The notes: a model not told the origin generated them from the letters alone. DNA of 64,000 bases from Kosakonia radicincitans DSM 16656 (GCF_000280495.2 NZ_CP018016.1:3968001-4032000), one strand, 5' to 3'. Positions 20,160 to 29,542 are shown, numbered from the stretch's first letter. Numbers and translations: made by a program.

Positions 20160-22181
20160 CTACTTGCCTTTAATCTCATACAGCGGCGTCTGACCGGCAA
20201 CAAGCTGACCCTGCGCCTTAATAACCAGACCGCTAAAGTCATCGATATTGCTGACGACAACCGGACTAATCATTGAGCGGGCATTCGCATTGAGGTACGC
20301 CAGATCCATTTCCAGTATTGGCTGGCCCGCCACAACTTCTGCGCCTTCTTCCACCAACCGCGTAAAGCCCTGGCCGCCCAACGCCACCGTATCGATGCCC
20401 ATATGCACAACGATTTCAGCGCCTTTTTCGGTTTCCAGGCAGAATGCGTGGTTAGTATTGAAGATTTTAACGATGGTGCCCGCTGCCGGAGAAACCACAA
20501 TGCTTTCAGTTGGTTTCACCGCCACACCGTCGCCAACAGCTTTGCTGGCGAAAGCTTCATCAGGCACCTGATCCAGCGCAACCAGTTCACCCGTTACTGG
20601 CGATACCAGTTCAGCAATCACTGTTGCGTTCGGTACGGCCTGAGGCTTAACACTCGCCACGGGTGCAGCGGCTGGCGCTGCATTACCTGCAGCCGGAACA
20701 TGGCCGGTGGTCTTCATCGCATTGGCGATTTTTTCCGCCACAAAACCAACGATGATCTGCACGCTGGTTTTGTTCAGACGGATAACACCGGTTGCGCCCA
20801 GGCGTTTAGCCAGCGCATCGTTCACCAGTGCAGAGTCTTTCACGTTCAGACGCAAGCGGGTGATACAAGCATCAATGCCGGTCAGGTTATCAGTACCGCC
20901 AACTGCGGCAATATACTGACGCGCCAGCCCACTCACATCCTGCTCGGTATCCGCACTTACGTTTACATCCTGACCATCGGTTTCGTCACCGGCAACAGCC
21001 AGCTCACGGCCCGGCGTCAGCAGGTTGAATTTGGTGATCGTGAAGCGGAAGATCACATAGTAGATAACGAAGAACACCAGCCCCTGCGGGATCAGCATCC
21101 ACCACTGGGTTGCCAGCGGGTTACGCGAAGAGAGCACCAAATCCACCAGACCCGCACTAAAGCCGAAACCGGCAATCCAGTGCATGCTCGCAGCGATGAA
21201 AACAGAGATACCGGTCAGGATCGAGTGGATGACATACAATACCGGCGCCACGAACATGAAGGAGAATTCCAGCGGTTCGGTAATACCGGTGAAAAACGCG
21301 GCAAACGCGCCGGCCATCATGATGCCCAGTACTTTGGCTTTATTTTCCGGACGAGCGCAGTGGTAAATCGCCAGCGCCGCGCCAGGCAGACCGAACATCA
21401 TGATCGGGAAGAAGCCCGCCTGGTAACGACCAGTGACGCCAACAACCGCTTTACCAGCTTCGATAGACTGTGCGCCGCCAAGGAAGTTAGGAATGTCATT
21501 GATGCCAGCAACATCGAACCAGAACACGGAGTTCAGCGCGTGATGCAGACCAACCGGGATCAGCAGACGGTTAAAGAAGGCGTAGACACCCGCACCGATT
21601 GACCCCATTTTCTGGATATGTTCACCAAAACCCACCAGACCGCTAAATACGACCGGCCAGATAAACATCATGATGAAAGCGACCACGATCATCACAAACG
21701 ATGTGAGGATCGGCACCAGACGGCGGCCACTGAAGAAGGAGAGCGCTTTCGGCAATTCGACATTGCTGAAGCGGTTATAAAGTTCGGCGGCAATAATCCC
21801 GACCAGAATACCAATAAACTGGTTTTTGATTTTGCCGAACGCAGCAGGAACCTGATCCGCCGGAATCTTCTGGATCATGGCAACCGCAGCAGGTGAACAC
21901 AGCGTGGTTAATACCAAGAAGCCGACAAAACCAGCAAGTGCAGCAGCGCCATCTTTATCTTTGGACATACCATAAGCGACACCCACCGCGAACAGCACGC
22001 CCATGTTATCGATAATGGCAGAGCCGGACTGGATGAAAAACGCCGCCAGTGCGTTTTGTCCACCCCAGCCAACCGGGTCAATCCAGTAGCCGACACCCAT
22101 CAGTATCGCCGCCGCAGGCAGAGTGGCGACAGGCACCATCAGCGCACGGCCAATCTTTTGTAAATAACCTAGAATACTCAC
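20160..22181 (-). CDS. nagE: NagE, GlcNAc-specific PTS enzyme IICBA
   Basis: NagE takes up N-acetylglucosamine and releases GlcNAc-6-P in the cytoplasm, using phosphate from HPr. In the 673-aa protein, residues 1-370 form the multi-helix IIC channel. The IIB domain carries the phosphorylated Cys in GIDACITRLRL (near 433). An Ala/Pro-rich linker (about 490-520) leads to IIA, with the phosphorylated His in VVHMGIDTVALGG. The protein is about 25 residues longer than E. coli NagE, mostly in linkers. It is divergent from nagB across operators for NagC and CRP. Confidence 0.97.
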   Translation of the reverse strand: MSILGYLQKIGRALMVPVATLPAAAILMGVGYWIDPVGWGGQNALAAFFIQSGSAIIDNMGVLFAVGVAYGMSKDKDGAAALAGFVGFLVLTTLCSPAAVAMIQKIPADQVPAAFGKIKNQFIGILVGIIAAELYNRFSNVELPKALSFFSGRRLVPILTSFVMIVVAFIMMFIWPVVFSGLVGFGEHIQKMGSIGAGVYAFFNRLLIPVGLHHALNSVFWFDVAGINDIPNFLGGAQSIEAGKAVVGVTGRYQAGFFPIMMFGLPGAALAIYHCARPENKAKVLGIMMAGAFAAFFTGITEPLEFSFMFVAPVLYVIHSILTGISVFIAASMHWIAGFGFSAGLVDLVLSSRNPLATQWWMLIPQGLVFFVIYYVIFRFTITKFNLLTPGRELAVAGDETDGQDVNVSADTEQDVSGLARQYIAAVGGTDNLTGIDACITRLRLNVKDSALVNDALAKRLGATGVIRLNKTSVQIIVGFVAEKIANAMKTTGHVPAAGNAAPAAAPVASVKPQAVPNATVIAELVSPVTGELVALDQVPDEAFASKAVGDGVAVKPTESIVVSPAAGTIVKIFNTNHAFCLETEKGAEIVVHMGIDTVALGGQGFTRLVEEGAEVVAGQPILEMDLAYLNANARSMISPVVVSNIDDFSGLVIKAQGQLVAGQTPLYEIKGK

Positions 22182-22316
22182 TTTTATTCCCCCTATGAAC
22201 CCATCGTGAGCTCACTGAAACAGTCGTTTTTTATTGTGTAACTAACCTGAAATCACGGCTATTTATTCACTACCCTACAGGCTATTTTTTCACTACCTTG
22301 CAGAGTGTGTGAAAAA

Positions 22317-22337
22317 TTAATTCGCCTCGCAAATTAA
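22317..22337. promoter_or_regulatory. NagC operator of nagE
   Basis: TTAATTCGC-CTC-GCAAATTAA is a near-perfect 9-3-9 dyad (8 of 9 pairs) centred at 22327, with the same geometry as the chiP operators. It lies 94 bp from the nagB operator, about nine helical turns, the spacing known for the NagC repression loop in E. coli. Confidence 0.85.
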
Positions 22338-22346
22338 AAGCATTTT

Positions 22347-22368
22347 TTTTGTGATAAGAGTCACTAAC
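22347..22368. promoter_or_regulatory. CRP site between nagE and nagB
   Basis: TGTGA-TAAGAG-TCACT fits the CRP consensus TGTGA-N6-TCACA with one mismatch and lies between the two NagC operators. In E. coli a single CRP site in this region activates nagE and nagB. The 351-base nagE-nagB intergenic region otherwise holds only promoters and leaders. Confidence 0.85.
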
Positions 22369-22410
22369 TATCGTCAATAAGCCTCCCGAATGCTAGCAAA
22401 CAAGTAAAAC

Positions 22411-22431
22411 TTATTTTATGATCAAAAATAT
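22411..22431. promoter_or_regulatory. NagC operator of nagB
   Basis: TTATTTTAT-GAT-CAAAAATAT, centred at 22421, matches the A/T-rich NagC consensus (TTATTT...AAATAA-like) with 6 of 9 dyad pairs. It closely resembles the E. coli nagB operator. It lies about 100 bases before nagB. Confidence 0.78.
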
Positions 22432-22532
22432 CAAGACGGACTGCTCCCTCTCTGTAACGAATTCAGGTTACGCTTAACACCGAGCCAGTAAGCATTCCGC
22501 CAACTTTATTCATTTAACTTTTGAGGTGAACA

Positions 22533-23333
22533 ATGAGACTGATTCCCCTGGCGACAGCTGAACAAGTCGGAAAATGGGCAGCCCGCCATATCGTAAATCG
22601 TATCAACGCATTCAAACCGACGGCAGATCGTCCGTTTATCCTTGGTCTGCCAACCGGCGGTACGCCGCTCACCGCTTACAAAGCGCTGGTTGAGATGCAC
22701 AAAGCAGGCCAGGTTAGTTTCCAGCACGTTGTCACCTTCAACATGGACGAATATGTTGGCCTGCCGAAAGAGCACCCGGAAAGCTACCATAGCTTTATGC
22801 ACCGCAACTTCTTTGATCACGTTGATATTCCGGCAGAAAATATTAACCTGCTGGATGGCAATGCGCCTGATATTGACGCAGAATGCCGCCGCTATGAAGA
22901 AAAAATCCGTTCCTACGGCAAAATTCACCTGTTTATGGGCGGCGTAGGTAACGACGGGCACATTGCGTTTAACGAACCGGCCTCTTCTCTGGCTTCACGC
23001 ACGCGCATTAAAACCCTGACTCATGACACTCGCGTGGCGAACTCTCGCTTTTTTGACGGCGATGTGAACCTGGTGCCGAAATACGCGCTGACTGTCGGCG
23101 TGGGCACGCTGCTTGACGCAGAGGAAGTGATGATCCTGGTACTTGGCGGCGTGAAAGCGCAGGCTCTGCAGGCGGCAGTAGAAGGCAACGTAAACCATAT
23201 GTGGACCATTAGTTGCCTGCAGCTGCATCCGAAAGCAGTCATCGTCTGCGATGAACCGTCCACGATGGAGCTGAAAGTTAAAACGCTGAAATACTTCAAC
23301 GAGTTAGAAGCGGAAAACATCAAAGGTCTGTAA
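22533..23333 (+). CDS. nagB: NagB, glucosamine-6-phosphate deaminase
   Basis: NagB converts glucosamine-6-phosphate to fructose-6-phosphate and ammonia, with allosteric activation by GlcNAc-6-P. The 266-aa protein has the same length as E. coli NagB. Active-site features are GLPTGGTP (phosphate loop), Asp in NMDEYVGL (near 72), and [13 protein letters not shown] with Asp/His near 141-143 and Glu near 148. It heads the nagBACD operon with an AGGTGAAC ribosome site and is followed after 62 bases by nagA. Confidence 0.98.
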   Translation: MRLIPLATAEQVGKWAARHIVNRINAFKPTADRPFILGLPTGGTPLTAYKALVEMHKAGQVSFQHVVTFNMDEYVGLPKEHPESYHSFMHRNFFDHVDIPAENINLLDGNAPDIDAECRRYEEKIRSYGKIHLFMGGVGNDGHIAFNEPASSLASRTRIKTLTHDTRVANSRFFDGDVNLVPKYALTVGVGTLLDAEEVMILVLGGVKAQALQAAVEGNVNHMWTISCLQLHPKAVIVCDEPSTMELKVKTLKYFNELEAENIKGL

Positions 23334-23395
23334 TTCAGTTTCCGCTCCGCAAGGGATGACTACGGAGCGGTACACATTTGTAACCGGGGGTCGTT

Positions 23396-24544
23396 ATGTA
23401 TGCTTTAACCCATTGCCGAATCTACACCGGCCATGAAATTCTGGATAATCACGCGGTTGTGATTGCCAATGGCCTGATTGAACGTCTTTGCCCACAGGAC
23501 GAGTTGCCGACGGGAATCGAACAACGCTCGTTGAATGGCGCCATTCTGGCCCCCGGATTTATCGACGTGCAGCTTAACGGCTGCGGCGGCGTACAGTTTA
23601 ATGACACCGCGGAAGCGGTAAGCGTAAAAACGCTGGAGATAATGCAGCAGGCGAACGAAAAATCCGGCTGCACCAGCTACTTGCCGACACTGATCACCAC
23701 CAGCGATGAATTAATGAAACAGGGCGTGCAGGTGATGCGCGATTACCTGGAGAAATATCCGAATCAGGCGCTCGGCCTTCATCTGGAAGGGCCGTGGCTG
23801 AATATCGTTAAAAAAGGCACCCATAACCCGGCGTTTGTGCGTAAACCGGAACCTGCACTGGTCGATTTTTTGTGCCAGAACGCCGATGTTATCACCAAGG
23901 TAACGCTGGCACCGGAAATGGCGGGCGACAAAGTCATTCGTCAACTGGCGGATGCAGGGATTGTGGTTTCCGCCGGGCACTCTAACGCCACGTTGAAAGA
24001 AGCGAAAGCCGGATTCCGCGCCGGGATCACTTTTGCGACGCACCTTTATAATGCCATGCCATACATCACCGGTCGTGAGCCGGGTCTGGCTGGCGCGGTG
24101 CTCGATGATACGGATGTTTACTGTGGCGTTATTGCAGACGGGTTGCACGTCGATTACGTTAATATCCGTAACGCTAAGCGTCTGAAAGGTGACAAACTTT
24201 GCCTGGTGACCGACGCGACCGCGCCAGCGGGTGCAAACATTGAACAATTTATTTTTGCTGGCAAAACAATATACTACCGGAATGGGTTGTGTGTGGACGA
24301 AAACGGAACGCTGAGCGGTTCCTCCCTGACAATGATTGAAGGGGTTCGCAATCTGGTAGAGCATGTCGGCATCGCACTGGACGAAGCGCTGCGTATGGCA
24401 ACACTCTACCCCGCTCGCGCCATTGGCGTTGATAACCGCTTAGGCAGCCTCGCCATCGGCAAAGTGGCGAACCTGACCGCGTTCACACGCGATTATAAAA
24501 TCATCAAGACCATCGTTAATGGCAACGAGGTCGTCACTGTATAA
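23396..24544 (+). CDS. nagA: NagA, GlcNAc-6-phosphate deacetylase
   Basis: NagA removes the acetyl group from GlcNAc-6-P, which lowers the NagC inducer and supplies NagB. The 382-aa amidohydrolase has the metal ligands Glu in HLEGPW (near 131), His in SAGHSNA (near 195) and His in ATHLYNAM (near 216). The catalytic Asp is in [10 protein letters not shown] (near 273). [14 protein letters not shown] is the N-terminal signature. It lies in the nag operon, 9 bases before nagC. Confidence 0.98.
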   Translation: MYALTHCRIYTGHEILDNHAVVIANGLIERLCPQDELPTGIEQRSLNGAILAPGFIDVQLNGCGGVQFNDTAEAVSVKTLEIMQQANEKSGCTSYLPTLITTSDELMKQGVQVMRDYLEKYPNQALGLHLEGPWLNIVKKGTHNPAFVRKPEPALVDFLCQNADVITKVTLAPEMAGDKVIRQLADAGIVVSAGHSNATLKEAKAGFRAGITFATHLYNAMPYITGREPGLAGAVLDDTDVYCGVIADGLHVDYVNIRNAKRLKGDKLCLVTDATAPAGANIEQFIFAGKTIYYRNGLCVDENGTLSGSSLTMIEGVRNLVEHVGIALDEALRMATLYPARAIGVDNRLGSLAIGKVANLTAFTRDYKIIKTIVNGNEVVTV

Positions 24545-24553
24545 AGAGAAAGT

Positions 24554-25774
24554 ATGACATCAGGCGGACAGGCTCAAATTGGTAACGTTGACCTCGTAAA
24601 ACAGCTTAACAGCGCGGCGGTTTACCGCCTGATTGATCAACATGGCCCCATTTCGCGCATTCAGATTGCCGAACAAAGCCAGCTTGCTCCTGCCAGCGTG
24701 ACCAAAATCACGCGTCAACTGATTGAACGCGGGTTGATCAAAGAAGTCGATCAACAGGCCTCCACCGGAGGCCGCCGCGCCATCTCCATCGTCACCGAAA
24801 CCCGCAATTTTCAGGCTATCGGTGTGCGTCTTGGTCGTTATGACACTACGCTGACGCTGTATGATCTGAGCAGCAAAGTGCTGGCTGAAGAGCACTACCC
24901 TTTACCGGAACGCACCCAGGAAACACTCGAGCATGCGCTGCTTAATACCATCAGCCTGTTTATTGAAACCAGCCAGCGTAAGATCCGCGAACTGATCGCC
25001 ATTTCGGTCATCCTGCCGGGGCTGGTCGATCCGGAAAGCGGCGTCATCCGTTACATGCCGCATATCCAGGTCGAAAACTGGGGGCTGGTGGAAGCGCTGG
25101 AAAAACGCTTTAAATTGACCTGTTTTGTTGGTCATGACATTCGCAGTCTGGCACTTGCTGAGCACTATTTTGGGGCAAGTCAGGACTGCGAAGACTCTAT
25201 TTTGGTGCGCGTGCATCGCGGCACCGGCGCCGGAATCATCTCCAACGGGCGTATTTTTATTGGTCGTAACGGTAACGTAGGCGAGATCGGTCACGTGCAG
25301 GTCGAGCCGCTGGGTGAACGTTGCCACTGCGGTAACTTCGGTTGTCTGGAGACGATAGCCGCCAATGCTGCCATTGAACAGCGCGTGCGCCATCTGCTGG
25401 AACAGGGCTATCAAAGCCGCCTCACGCCAGACGATTGTTCAATTAAAACGATCTGTAAAGCCGCAAATAAAGGCGACGCGCTGGCCTGTGAAGTGATCGA
25501 ATATGTCGGCCGTCATCTTGGCAAAACCATTGCGATTGCCATCAACCTGTTTAATCCACAAAAAGTCGTGATCGCAGGCGAGATTGTTGAGGCCAGCAAA
25601 GTCCTGCTCCCCGCCATTGAAGCCTGCATTAATACCCAGGCGCTGAAAGCGTTTCGCAAAAACCTGCCGGTGGTGCCCTCCACGCTGGATCATCGCTCGG
25701 CTATCGGCGCATTCGCGCTGGTGAAACGCGCCATGTTGAACGGTCTGCTGCTGCAACGTTTGCTGGAAAACTGA
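24554..25774 (+). CDS. nagC: NagC, ROK-family repressor of GlcNAc and chitosugar genes
   Basis: NagC represses nagE, nagBACD and chiP and is released by GlcNAc-6-P. The 406-aa protein has an N-terminal helix-turn-helix (about residues 28-50, ISRIQIAEQSQLAPASVTKI). A ROK domain follows with the signature around GTGAGIISNGRIF and NGNVGEIGHVQ, and the zinc motif CHCGNFGCLE. Its own operators are visible upstream of nagE/nagB and chiP in this window. It also activates glmUS in E. coli. Confidence 0.98.
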   Translation: MTSGGQAQIGNVDLVKQLNSAAVYRLIDQHGPISRIQIAEQSQLAPASVTKITRQLIERGLIKEVDQQASTGGRRAISIVTETRNFQAIGVRLGRYDTTLTLYDLSSKVLAEEHYPLPERTQETLEHALLNTISLFIETSQRKIRELIAISVILPGLVDPESGVIRYMPHIQVENWGLVEALEKRFKLTCFVGHDIRSLALAEHYFGASQDCEDSILVRVHRGTGAGIISNGRIFIGRNGNVGEIGHVQVEPLGERCHCGNFGCLETIAANAAIEQRVRHLLEQGYQSRLTPDDCSIKTICKAANKGDALACEVIEYVGRHLGKTIAIAINLFNPQKVVIAGEIVEASKVLLPAIEACINTQALKAFRKNLPVVPSTLDHRSAIGAFALVKRAMLNGLLLQRLLEN

Positions 25775-25815
25775 CAGGGTTTATAGTTATTACTTCATTT
25801 TTATCCGGACAGTCC

Positions 25816-26568
25816 ATGACCATTCAGAATGTAATCTGTGATATCGACGGCGTGCTGATGCACGATAACGTAGCGGTGCCTGGCGCGGCAGAGTTCATTA
25901 CGCGCATCCTTGAGAAAGGAATGCCGCTGGTGCTGTTGACGAATTACCCTTCTCAGACCGGCCAGGATCTGGCGAACCGCTTTATTTCCGCCGGTATTGA
26001 TGTACCCGCCAGCGTCTTTTATACCTCGGCCATGGCTACCGCGGATTTTCTCAAGCGTCAGGAAGGGAAAAAAGCCTATGTTGTTGGTGAAGGCGCGCTG
26101 ATCCATGAGCTTTATAAAGCAGGCTTTACCATTACCGACATCAATCCGGATTTTGTCATCGTCGGCGAAACCCGCTCCTATAACTGGGAAATGATGCACA
26201 AAGCGGCCTTCTTTGTCGCCAATGGCGCACGCTTTATTGCCACCAACCCGGACACCCACGGGCGCGGTTTTTACCCTGCGTGCGGCGCGCTGTGTGCTGG
26301 TATCGAAAAAATTTCTGGCCGTAAACCGTTTTACGTCGGCAAACCCAGCCCGTGGATCATCCGCGCCGCGCTGAATACGATGCAGGCACACTCGGAGCAG
26401 ACGGTGATTGTCGGCGACAATCTGCGTACCGATATTTTGGCCGGTTTTCAGGCCGGTCTGGAGACCATCCTGGTGCTCTCGGGCGTTTCACAAATTGATG
26501 ATATTGACGCCATGCCGTTTCGCCCTTCGTGGATTTACCCCTCCGTCGCGGAAATCGATGTTATCTGA
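25816..26568 (+). CDS. nagD: NagD, HAD-family nucleotide/sugar phosphatase
   Basis: NagD is a C2-type HAD phosphatase acting on UMP and other nucleotide monophosphates in E. coli; its place in GlcNAc use is not established. The 250-aa protein has motif I DIDGVLMHD (nucleophile Asp near 9), motif II LTNYPSQTG, and a C-terminal GDNLRTDILAGFQAG (motif IV). It is last in nagBACD, 41 bases after nagC, and is followed by a terminator. Confidence 0.96.
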   Translation: MTIQNVICDIDGVLMHDNVAVPGAAEFITRILEKGMPLVLLTNYPSQTGQDLANRFISAGIDVPASVFYTSAMATADFLKRQEGKKAYVVGEGALIHELYKAGFTITDINPDFVIVGETRSYNWEMMHKAAFFVANGARFIATNPDTHGRGFYPACGALCAGIEKISGRKPFYVGKPSPWIIRAALNTMQAHSEQTVIVGDNLRTDILAGFQAGLETILVLSGVSQIDDIDAMPFRPSWIYPSVAEIDVI

Positions 26569-26571
26569 CAG

Positions 26572-26605
26572 AAACCACGTCTTCGGGCGTGGTTTTTCAT
26601 TTTGA
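26572..26605 (+). terminator. Intrinsic terminator of nagBACD
   Basis: An 8-bp stem AAACCACG/CGTGGTTT with loop TCTTCGGG is followed by TTTTTCATTTT, starting four bases after the nagD stop. The 256 bases from nagD to asnB also hold the asnB promoter region; no small gene is seen there. Confidence 0.88.
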
Positions 26606-26824
26606 GCCTGATAAAAAACAACGCCATTCAATAAAAAGCGCTTTATTTTAATGATTCATCAATAACAGAGTTCAATCTGTACTCTTTTTTCAGCATTCGA
26701 TAATCACTATTGCACTTTTTAAGTTTACGCTCGCAAAAGGCTTGCGCGCCCCTGCGCTTTTGCGGCATTTTGAATGCAAGCACACAACATTACAGCAATG
26801 CCCTCAAGGTTAACGGAGAAGTCT

Positions 26825-28489
26825 ATGTGTTCAATTTTTGGCGTACTGGATATTAAAACCGACGCAGCAGAATTACGTAAAAAAGCGCTGGAATTATCCC
26901 GCCTGATGCGCCACCGCGGCCCGGATTGGTCCGGCGTGTATGCAAGTGACAAAGCCATTCTGGCCCATGAGCGTCTCTCTATTGTTGACGTCAACGCAGG
27001 CGCGCAGCCGCTGTATAACGAGAAAAAAACGCATGCGCTGGCGGTTAACGGTGAAATCTATAACCATCAGGCTTTACGCGCAGAATACGGCGATCGTTAT
27101 GCATTCCAGACCGGTTCCGACTGTGAAGTGATCCTGGCGCTGTATCAGGAGAAAGGTCCGGAATTCCTCGACGATTTGCAGGGGATGTTTGCTTTCGCCC
27201 TGTATGACAGTGAAAAAGATGCTTATCTGATTGGCCGCGACCATATCGGTATTATTCCGCTGTACATGGGTCACGATGAGCACGGCAACTTTTATGTTGC
27301 CTCAGAAATGAAAGCGCTGGTACCGGTTTGCCGCACGATTAAAGAGTTTCCGGCAGGCAGCTACCTGTGGAGCAAAGACGGTGAAATCCGTTCTTACTAT
27401 CAGCGCGACTGGTTTGACTATGACGCTGTAAAAGATAACGTGACGGATAAAGCCGAGCTGCGCCAGGCGCTGGAAGAGTCGGTGAAAAGCCATCTGATGT
27501 CAGACGTGCCGTACGGCGTGCTGCTCTCCGGCGGTCTGGATTCTTCTGTCATTTCAGCTATCACCAAGAAATTCGCTGCTCGTCGCGTTGAGGATCAGGA
27601 GCGCTCTGAAGCCTGGTGGCCACAATTGCACTCCTTTGCTGTTGGCCTGAAAGGCGCGCCGGATCTGAAAGCCGCGCAGGAAGTGGCTAACCATCTCGGC
27701 ACCGTGCACCACGAAATTCACTTCACCGTGCAGGAAGGTCTGGATGCGATCCGTGACGTTATCTATCACATCGAAACTTATGATGTGACGACTATTCGCG
27801 CTTCAACCCCGATGTACCTGATGTCGCGTAAAATCAAAGCGATGGGTATCAAAATGGTGCTCTCCGGCGAGGGTTCCGATGAAGTATTCGGCGGCTATCT
27901 CTACTTCCATAAAGCGCCGGATGCCAAAGAACTGCATGAAGAGACCGTACGTAAACTGCAAGCGCTGCATATGTTTGACTGTGCGCGTGCAAACAAAGCG
28001 ATGTCGGCCTGGGGTGTTGAAGCACGCGTTCCGTTCCTTGATAAGAAATTCCTCGACGTGGCAATGCGCATCAACCCGCAGGACAAAATGTGCGGCAGCA
28101 ACGGCAAAATGGAAAAACACATTCTGCGCGAATGTTTTGAATCCTATCTGCCGGCAAGCGTGGCGTGGCGCCAGAAAGAGCAGTTCTCCGACGGTGTAGG
28201 TTACAGTTGGATCGATACGCTGAAAGAAGTGGCGGCGCAGCAGGTGACGGATCAGCAACTGGCGACCGCCAGCTACCGCTTCCCCTACAACACGCCAGCG
28301 TCAAAAGAAGCGTATTTGTACCGCGAAATCTTTGAAGAGCTGTTCCCGCTGCCAAGCGCAGCAGAATGCGTACCTGGCGGTCCGTCTGTTGCCTGCTCTT
28401 CGGCTAAAGCATTCGAGTGGGATGAAGCATTCAAAACCATGAACGATCCGTCAGGTCGCGCTGTGGGTATTCACCAGTCCGCTTATTAA
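26825..28489 (+). CDS. asnB: AsnB, glutamine-dependent asparagine synthetase
   Basis: AsnB makes asparagine from aspartate, ATP and glutamine. The start at 26825 puts Cys at position 2 (MCSIFGVLD), which becomes the catalytic N-terminal Cys after Met removal. An upstream in-frame ATG would bury it and is rejected. The length is 554 aa. The N-terminal glutaminase domain contains RHRGPDWSG and NGEIYNH. The synthetase domain has the PP-loop LLSGGLDSSV (near 234) and SGEGSDEVFGGY. A good terminator follows. Confidence 0.97.
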   Translation: MCSIFGVLDIKTDAAELRKKALELSRLMRHRGPDWSGVYASDKAILAHERLSIVDVNAGAQPLYNEKKTHALAVNGEIYNHQALRAEYGDRYAFQTGSDCEVILALYQEKGPEFLDDLQGMFAFALYDSEKDAYLIGRDHIGIIPLYMGHDEHGNFYVASEMKALVPVCRTIKEFPAGSYLWSKDGEIRSYYQRDWFDYDAVKDNVTDKAELRQALEESVKSHLMSDVPYGVLLSGGLDSSVISAITKKFAARRVEDQERSEAWWPQLHSFAVGLKGAPDLKAAQEVANHLGTVHHEIHFTVQEGLDAIRDVIYHIETYDVTTIRASTPMYLMSRKIKAMGIKMVLSGEGSDEVFGGYLYFHKAPDAKELHEETVRKLQALHMFDCARANKAMSAWGVEARVPFLDKKFLDVAMRINPQDKMCGSNGKMEKHILRECFESYLPASVAWRQKEQFSDGVGYSWIDTLKEVAAQQVTDQQLATASYRFPYNTPASKEAYLYREIFEELFPLPSAAECVPGGPSVACSSAKAFEWDEAFKTMNDPSGRAVGIHQSAY

Positions 28490-28506
28490 TAAGTGGCGGT
28501 TATTCT

Positions 28507-28535
28507 TACGGGCCCTGCGGGGTCCGTATTTTTTT
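28507..28535 (+). terminator. Intrinsic terminator of asnB
   Basis: A 9-bp stem TACGGGCCC with GGGTCCGTA (one G-U pair) around TGCG is followed by seven T residues, 18 bases after the asnB stop. Confidence 0.88.
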
Positions 28536-28642
28536 GTATCACTGATTTCATGAATAAATTCGAATTTTGTTGAATAAAGCATCCATGCTGTTCGCAACCT
28601 AACCAAACAGTCACATTACGGCAATTTTCGATGAAAAAGGTA

Positions 28643-28678
28643 TTGACGCTGTAAGGCCCAATACGCATAATGCGCCCC
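28643..28678 (+). promoter_or_regulatory. Promoter of the tRNA operon
   Basis: A -35 TTGACG (28643-28648), a 17-base spacer and a -10 CATAAT (28666-28671) are followed by a GC-rich discriminator GCGCCCC. The discriminator is typical of stringently controlled stable-RNA promoters. It lies about 40 bases before the first tRNA. Confidence 0.85.
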
Positions 28679-28710
28679 GCAACGCCGATAAGGTAACGCG
28701 AAAAAAAGAT

Positions 28711-28787
28711 GGCTACGTAGCTCAGCTGGTTAGAGCACAGCACTCATAATGCTGGGGTCACAGGTTCGATTCCCGTCGTAGCCACCA
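28711..28787 (+). tRNA. metT: tRNA-Met (elongator, CAU)
   Basis: This 77-base cloverleaf has encoded CCA. The acceptor GGCTACG pairs with CGTAGCC, the anticodon loop carries CAT, and the T-loop is GGTTCGATTCC. It is the first tRNA of the array and identical to the copy at 29120-29196. The order matches the E. coli metT-leuW-glnU-glnW-metU-glnV-glnX operon. Confidence 0.97.
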
Positions 28788-28796
28788 TCTTTTTTT

Positions 28797-28881
28797 GCGG
28801 GAGTGGCGAAATTGGTAGACGCACCAGATTTAGGTTCTGGCGCCGCAAGGTGTGCGAGTTCAAGTCTCGCCTCCCGCACCA
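28797..28881 (+). tRNA. leuW: tRNA-Leu (UAG)
   Basis: This 85-base class II tRNA has a long variable arm, the acceptor GCGGGAG with CTCCCGC, the anticodon TAG in CAGATTTAGGTTCTG, and encoded CCA. It starts 9 bases after metT and is the only leucine tRNA in the array. Confidence 0.97.
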
Positions 28882-28903
28882 TTCCCAACAGGTGTTGCAC
28901 GGA

Positions 28904-28978
28904 TGGGGTATCGCCAAGCGGTAAGGCACCGGTTTTTGATACCGGCATTCCCTGGTTCGAATCCAGGTACCCCAGCCA
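28904..28978 (+). tRNA. glnU: tRNA-Gln (UUG), copy 1
   Basis: This is a 75-base tRNA with the acceptor TGGGGTA/TACCCCA, the anticodon TTG and encoded CCA. It is identical to the next glutamine tRNA at 29017-29091. Confidence 0.97.
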
Positions 28979-29016
28979 TCTCTTCTTCGACTCCTGCGTG
29001 TAAACGCGTCAGTCGT

Positions 29017-29091
29017 TGGGGTATCGCCAAGCGGTAAGGCACCGGTTTTTGATACCGGCATTCCCTGGTTCGAATCCAGGTACCCCAGCCA
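29017..29091 (+). tRNA. glnW: tRNA-Gln (UUG), copy 2
   Basis: This is a 75-base duplicate of glnU with identical mature sequence, separated from it by 38 unrelated bases. Confidence 0.97.
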
Positions 29092-29119
29092 GTCGATGAC
29101 TGGGTAAGCAGTAAAATTT

Positions 29120-29196
29120 GGCTACGTAGCTCAGCTGGTTAGAGCACAGCACTCATAATGCTGGGGTCACAGGTTCGATTCCCGTCGTAGCCACCA
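29120..29196 (+). tRNA. metU: tRNA-Met (elongator, CAU), copy 2
   Basis: This is a 77-base tRNA identical to metT, with anticodon CAT and encoded CCA. Confidence 0.97.
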
Positions 29197-29241
29197 TATT
29201 TAAGGTGTAGTACTTTAGCGTATTAAACCTGAAAGATTTGT

Positions 29242-29316
29242 TGGGGTATCGCCAAGCGGTAAGGCAGTGGATTCTGATTCCACCATCCCGAGGTTCGAAT
29301 CCTCGTACCCCAGCCA
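29242..29316 (+). tRNA. glnV: tRNA-Gln (CUG), copy 1
   Basis: This is a 75-base tRNA with anticodon CTG and encoded CCA. It differs from glnX only at base 46, in the variable loop (C here at 29287, T in glnX). In E. coli, amber suppressors supE arise at this locus. Confidence 0.97.
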
Positions 29317-29349
29317 TCTCAAAGACGTCTGCTTTTGCGGGCGCACATT

Positions 29350-29424
29350 TGGGGTATCGCCAAGCGGTAAGGCAGTGGATTCTGATTCCACCATTCCGAG
29401 GTTCGAATCCTCGTACCCCAGCCA
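29350..29424 (+). tRNA. glnX: tRNA-Gln (CUG), copy 2
   Basis: This is a 75-base tRNA with anticodon CTG and encoded CCA, with T at base 46 (29395) where glnV has C. It is the last tRNA before the operon terminator. Confidence 0.97.
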
Positions 29425-29436
29425 CTTAATGCAAAA

Positions 29437-29467
29437 AAGCTCGCTTCGGCGGGCTTTTTTGTTTTTT
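29437..29467 (+). terminator. Intrinsic terminator of the tRNA operon
   Basis: An 8-bp stem AAGCTCGC/GCGGGCTT (one T-G pair) with TTCG loop is followed by TTTTTGTTTTTT, 12 bases after glnX. Confidence 0.93.
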
Positions 29468-29542
29468 CATCCCCGGAATTGGTAGCGAGTATCCCGTCAA
29501 AATCAGTGGTAATTTAAACCATTACTCAGCGGGGATGACATC

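Noticed and set aside
28711..29424. The repeated segments of the tRNA region as a CRISPR-like or REP array
   Set aside because: The repeats are tRNA bodies with full cloverleafs, anticodons and encoded CCA.
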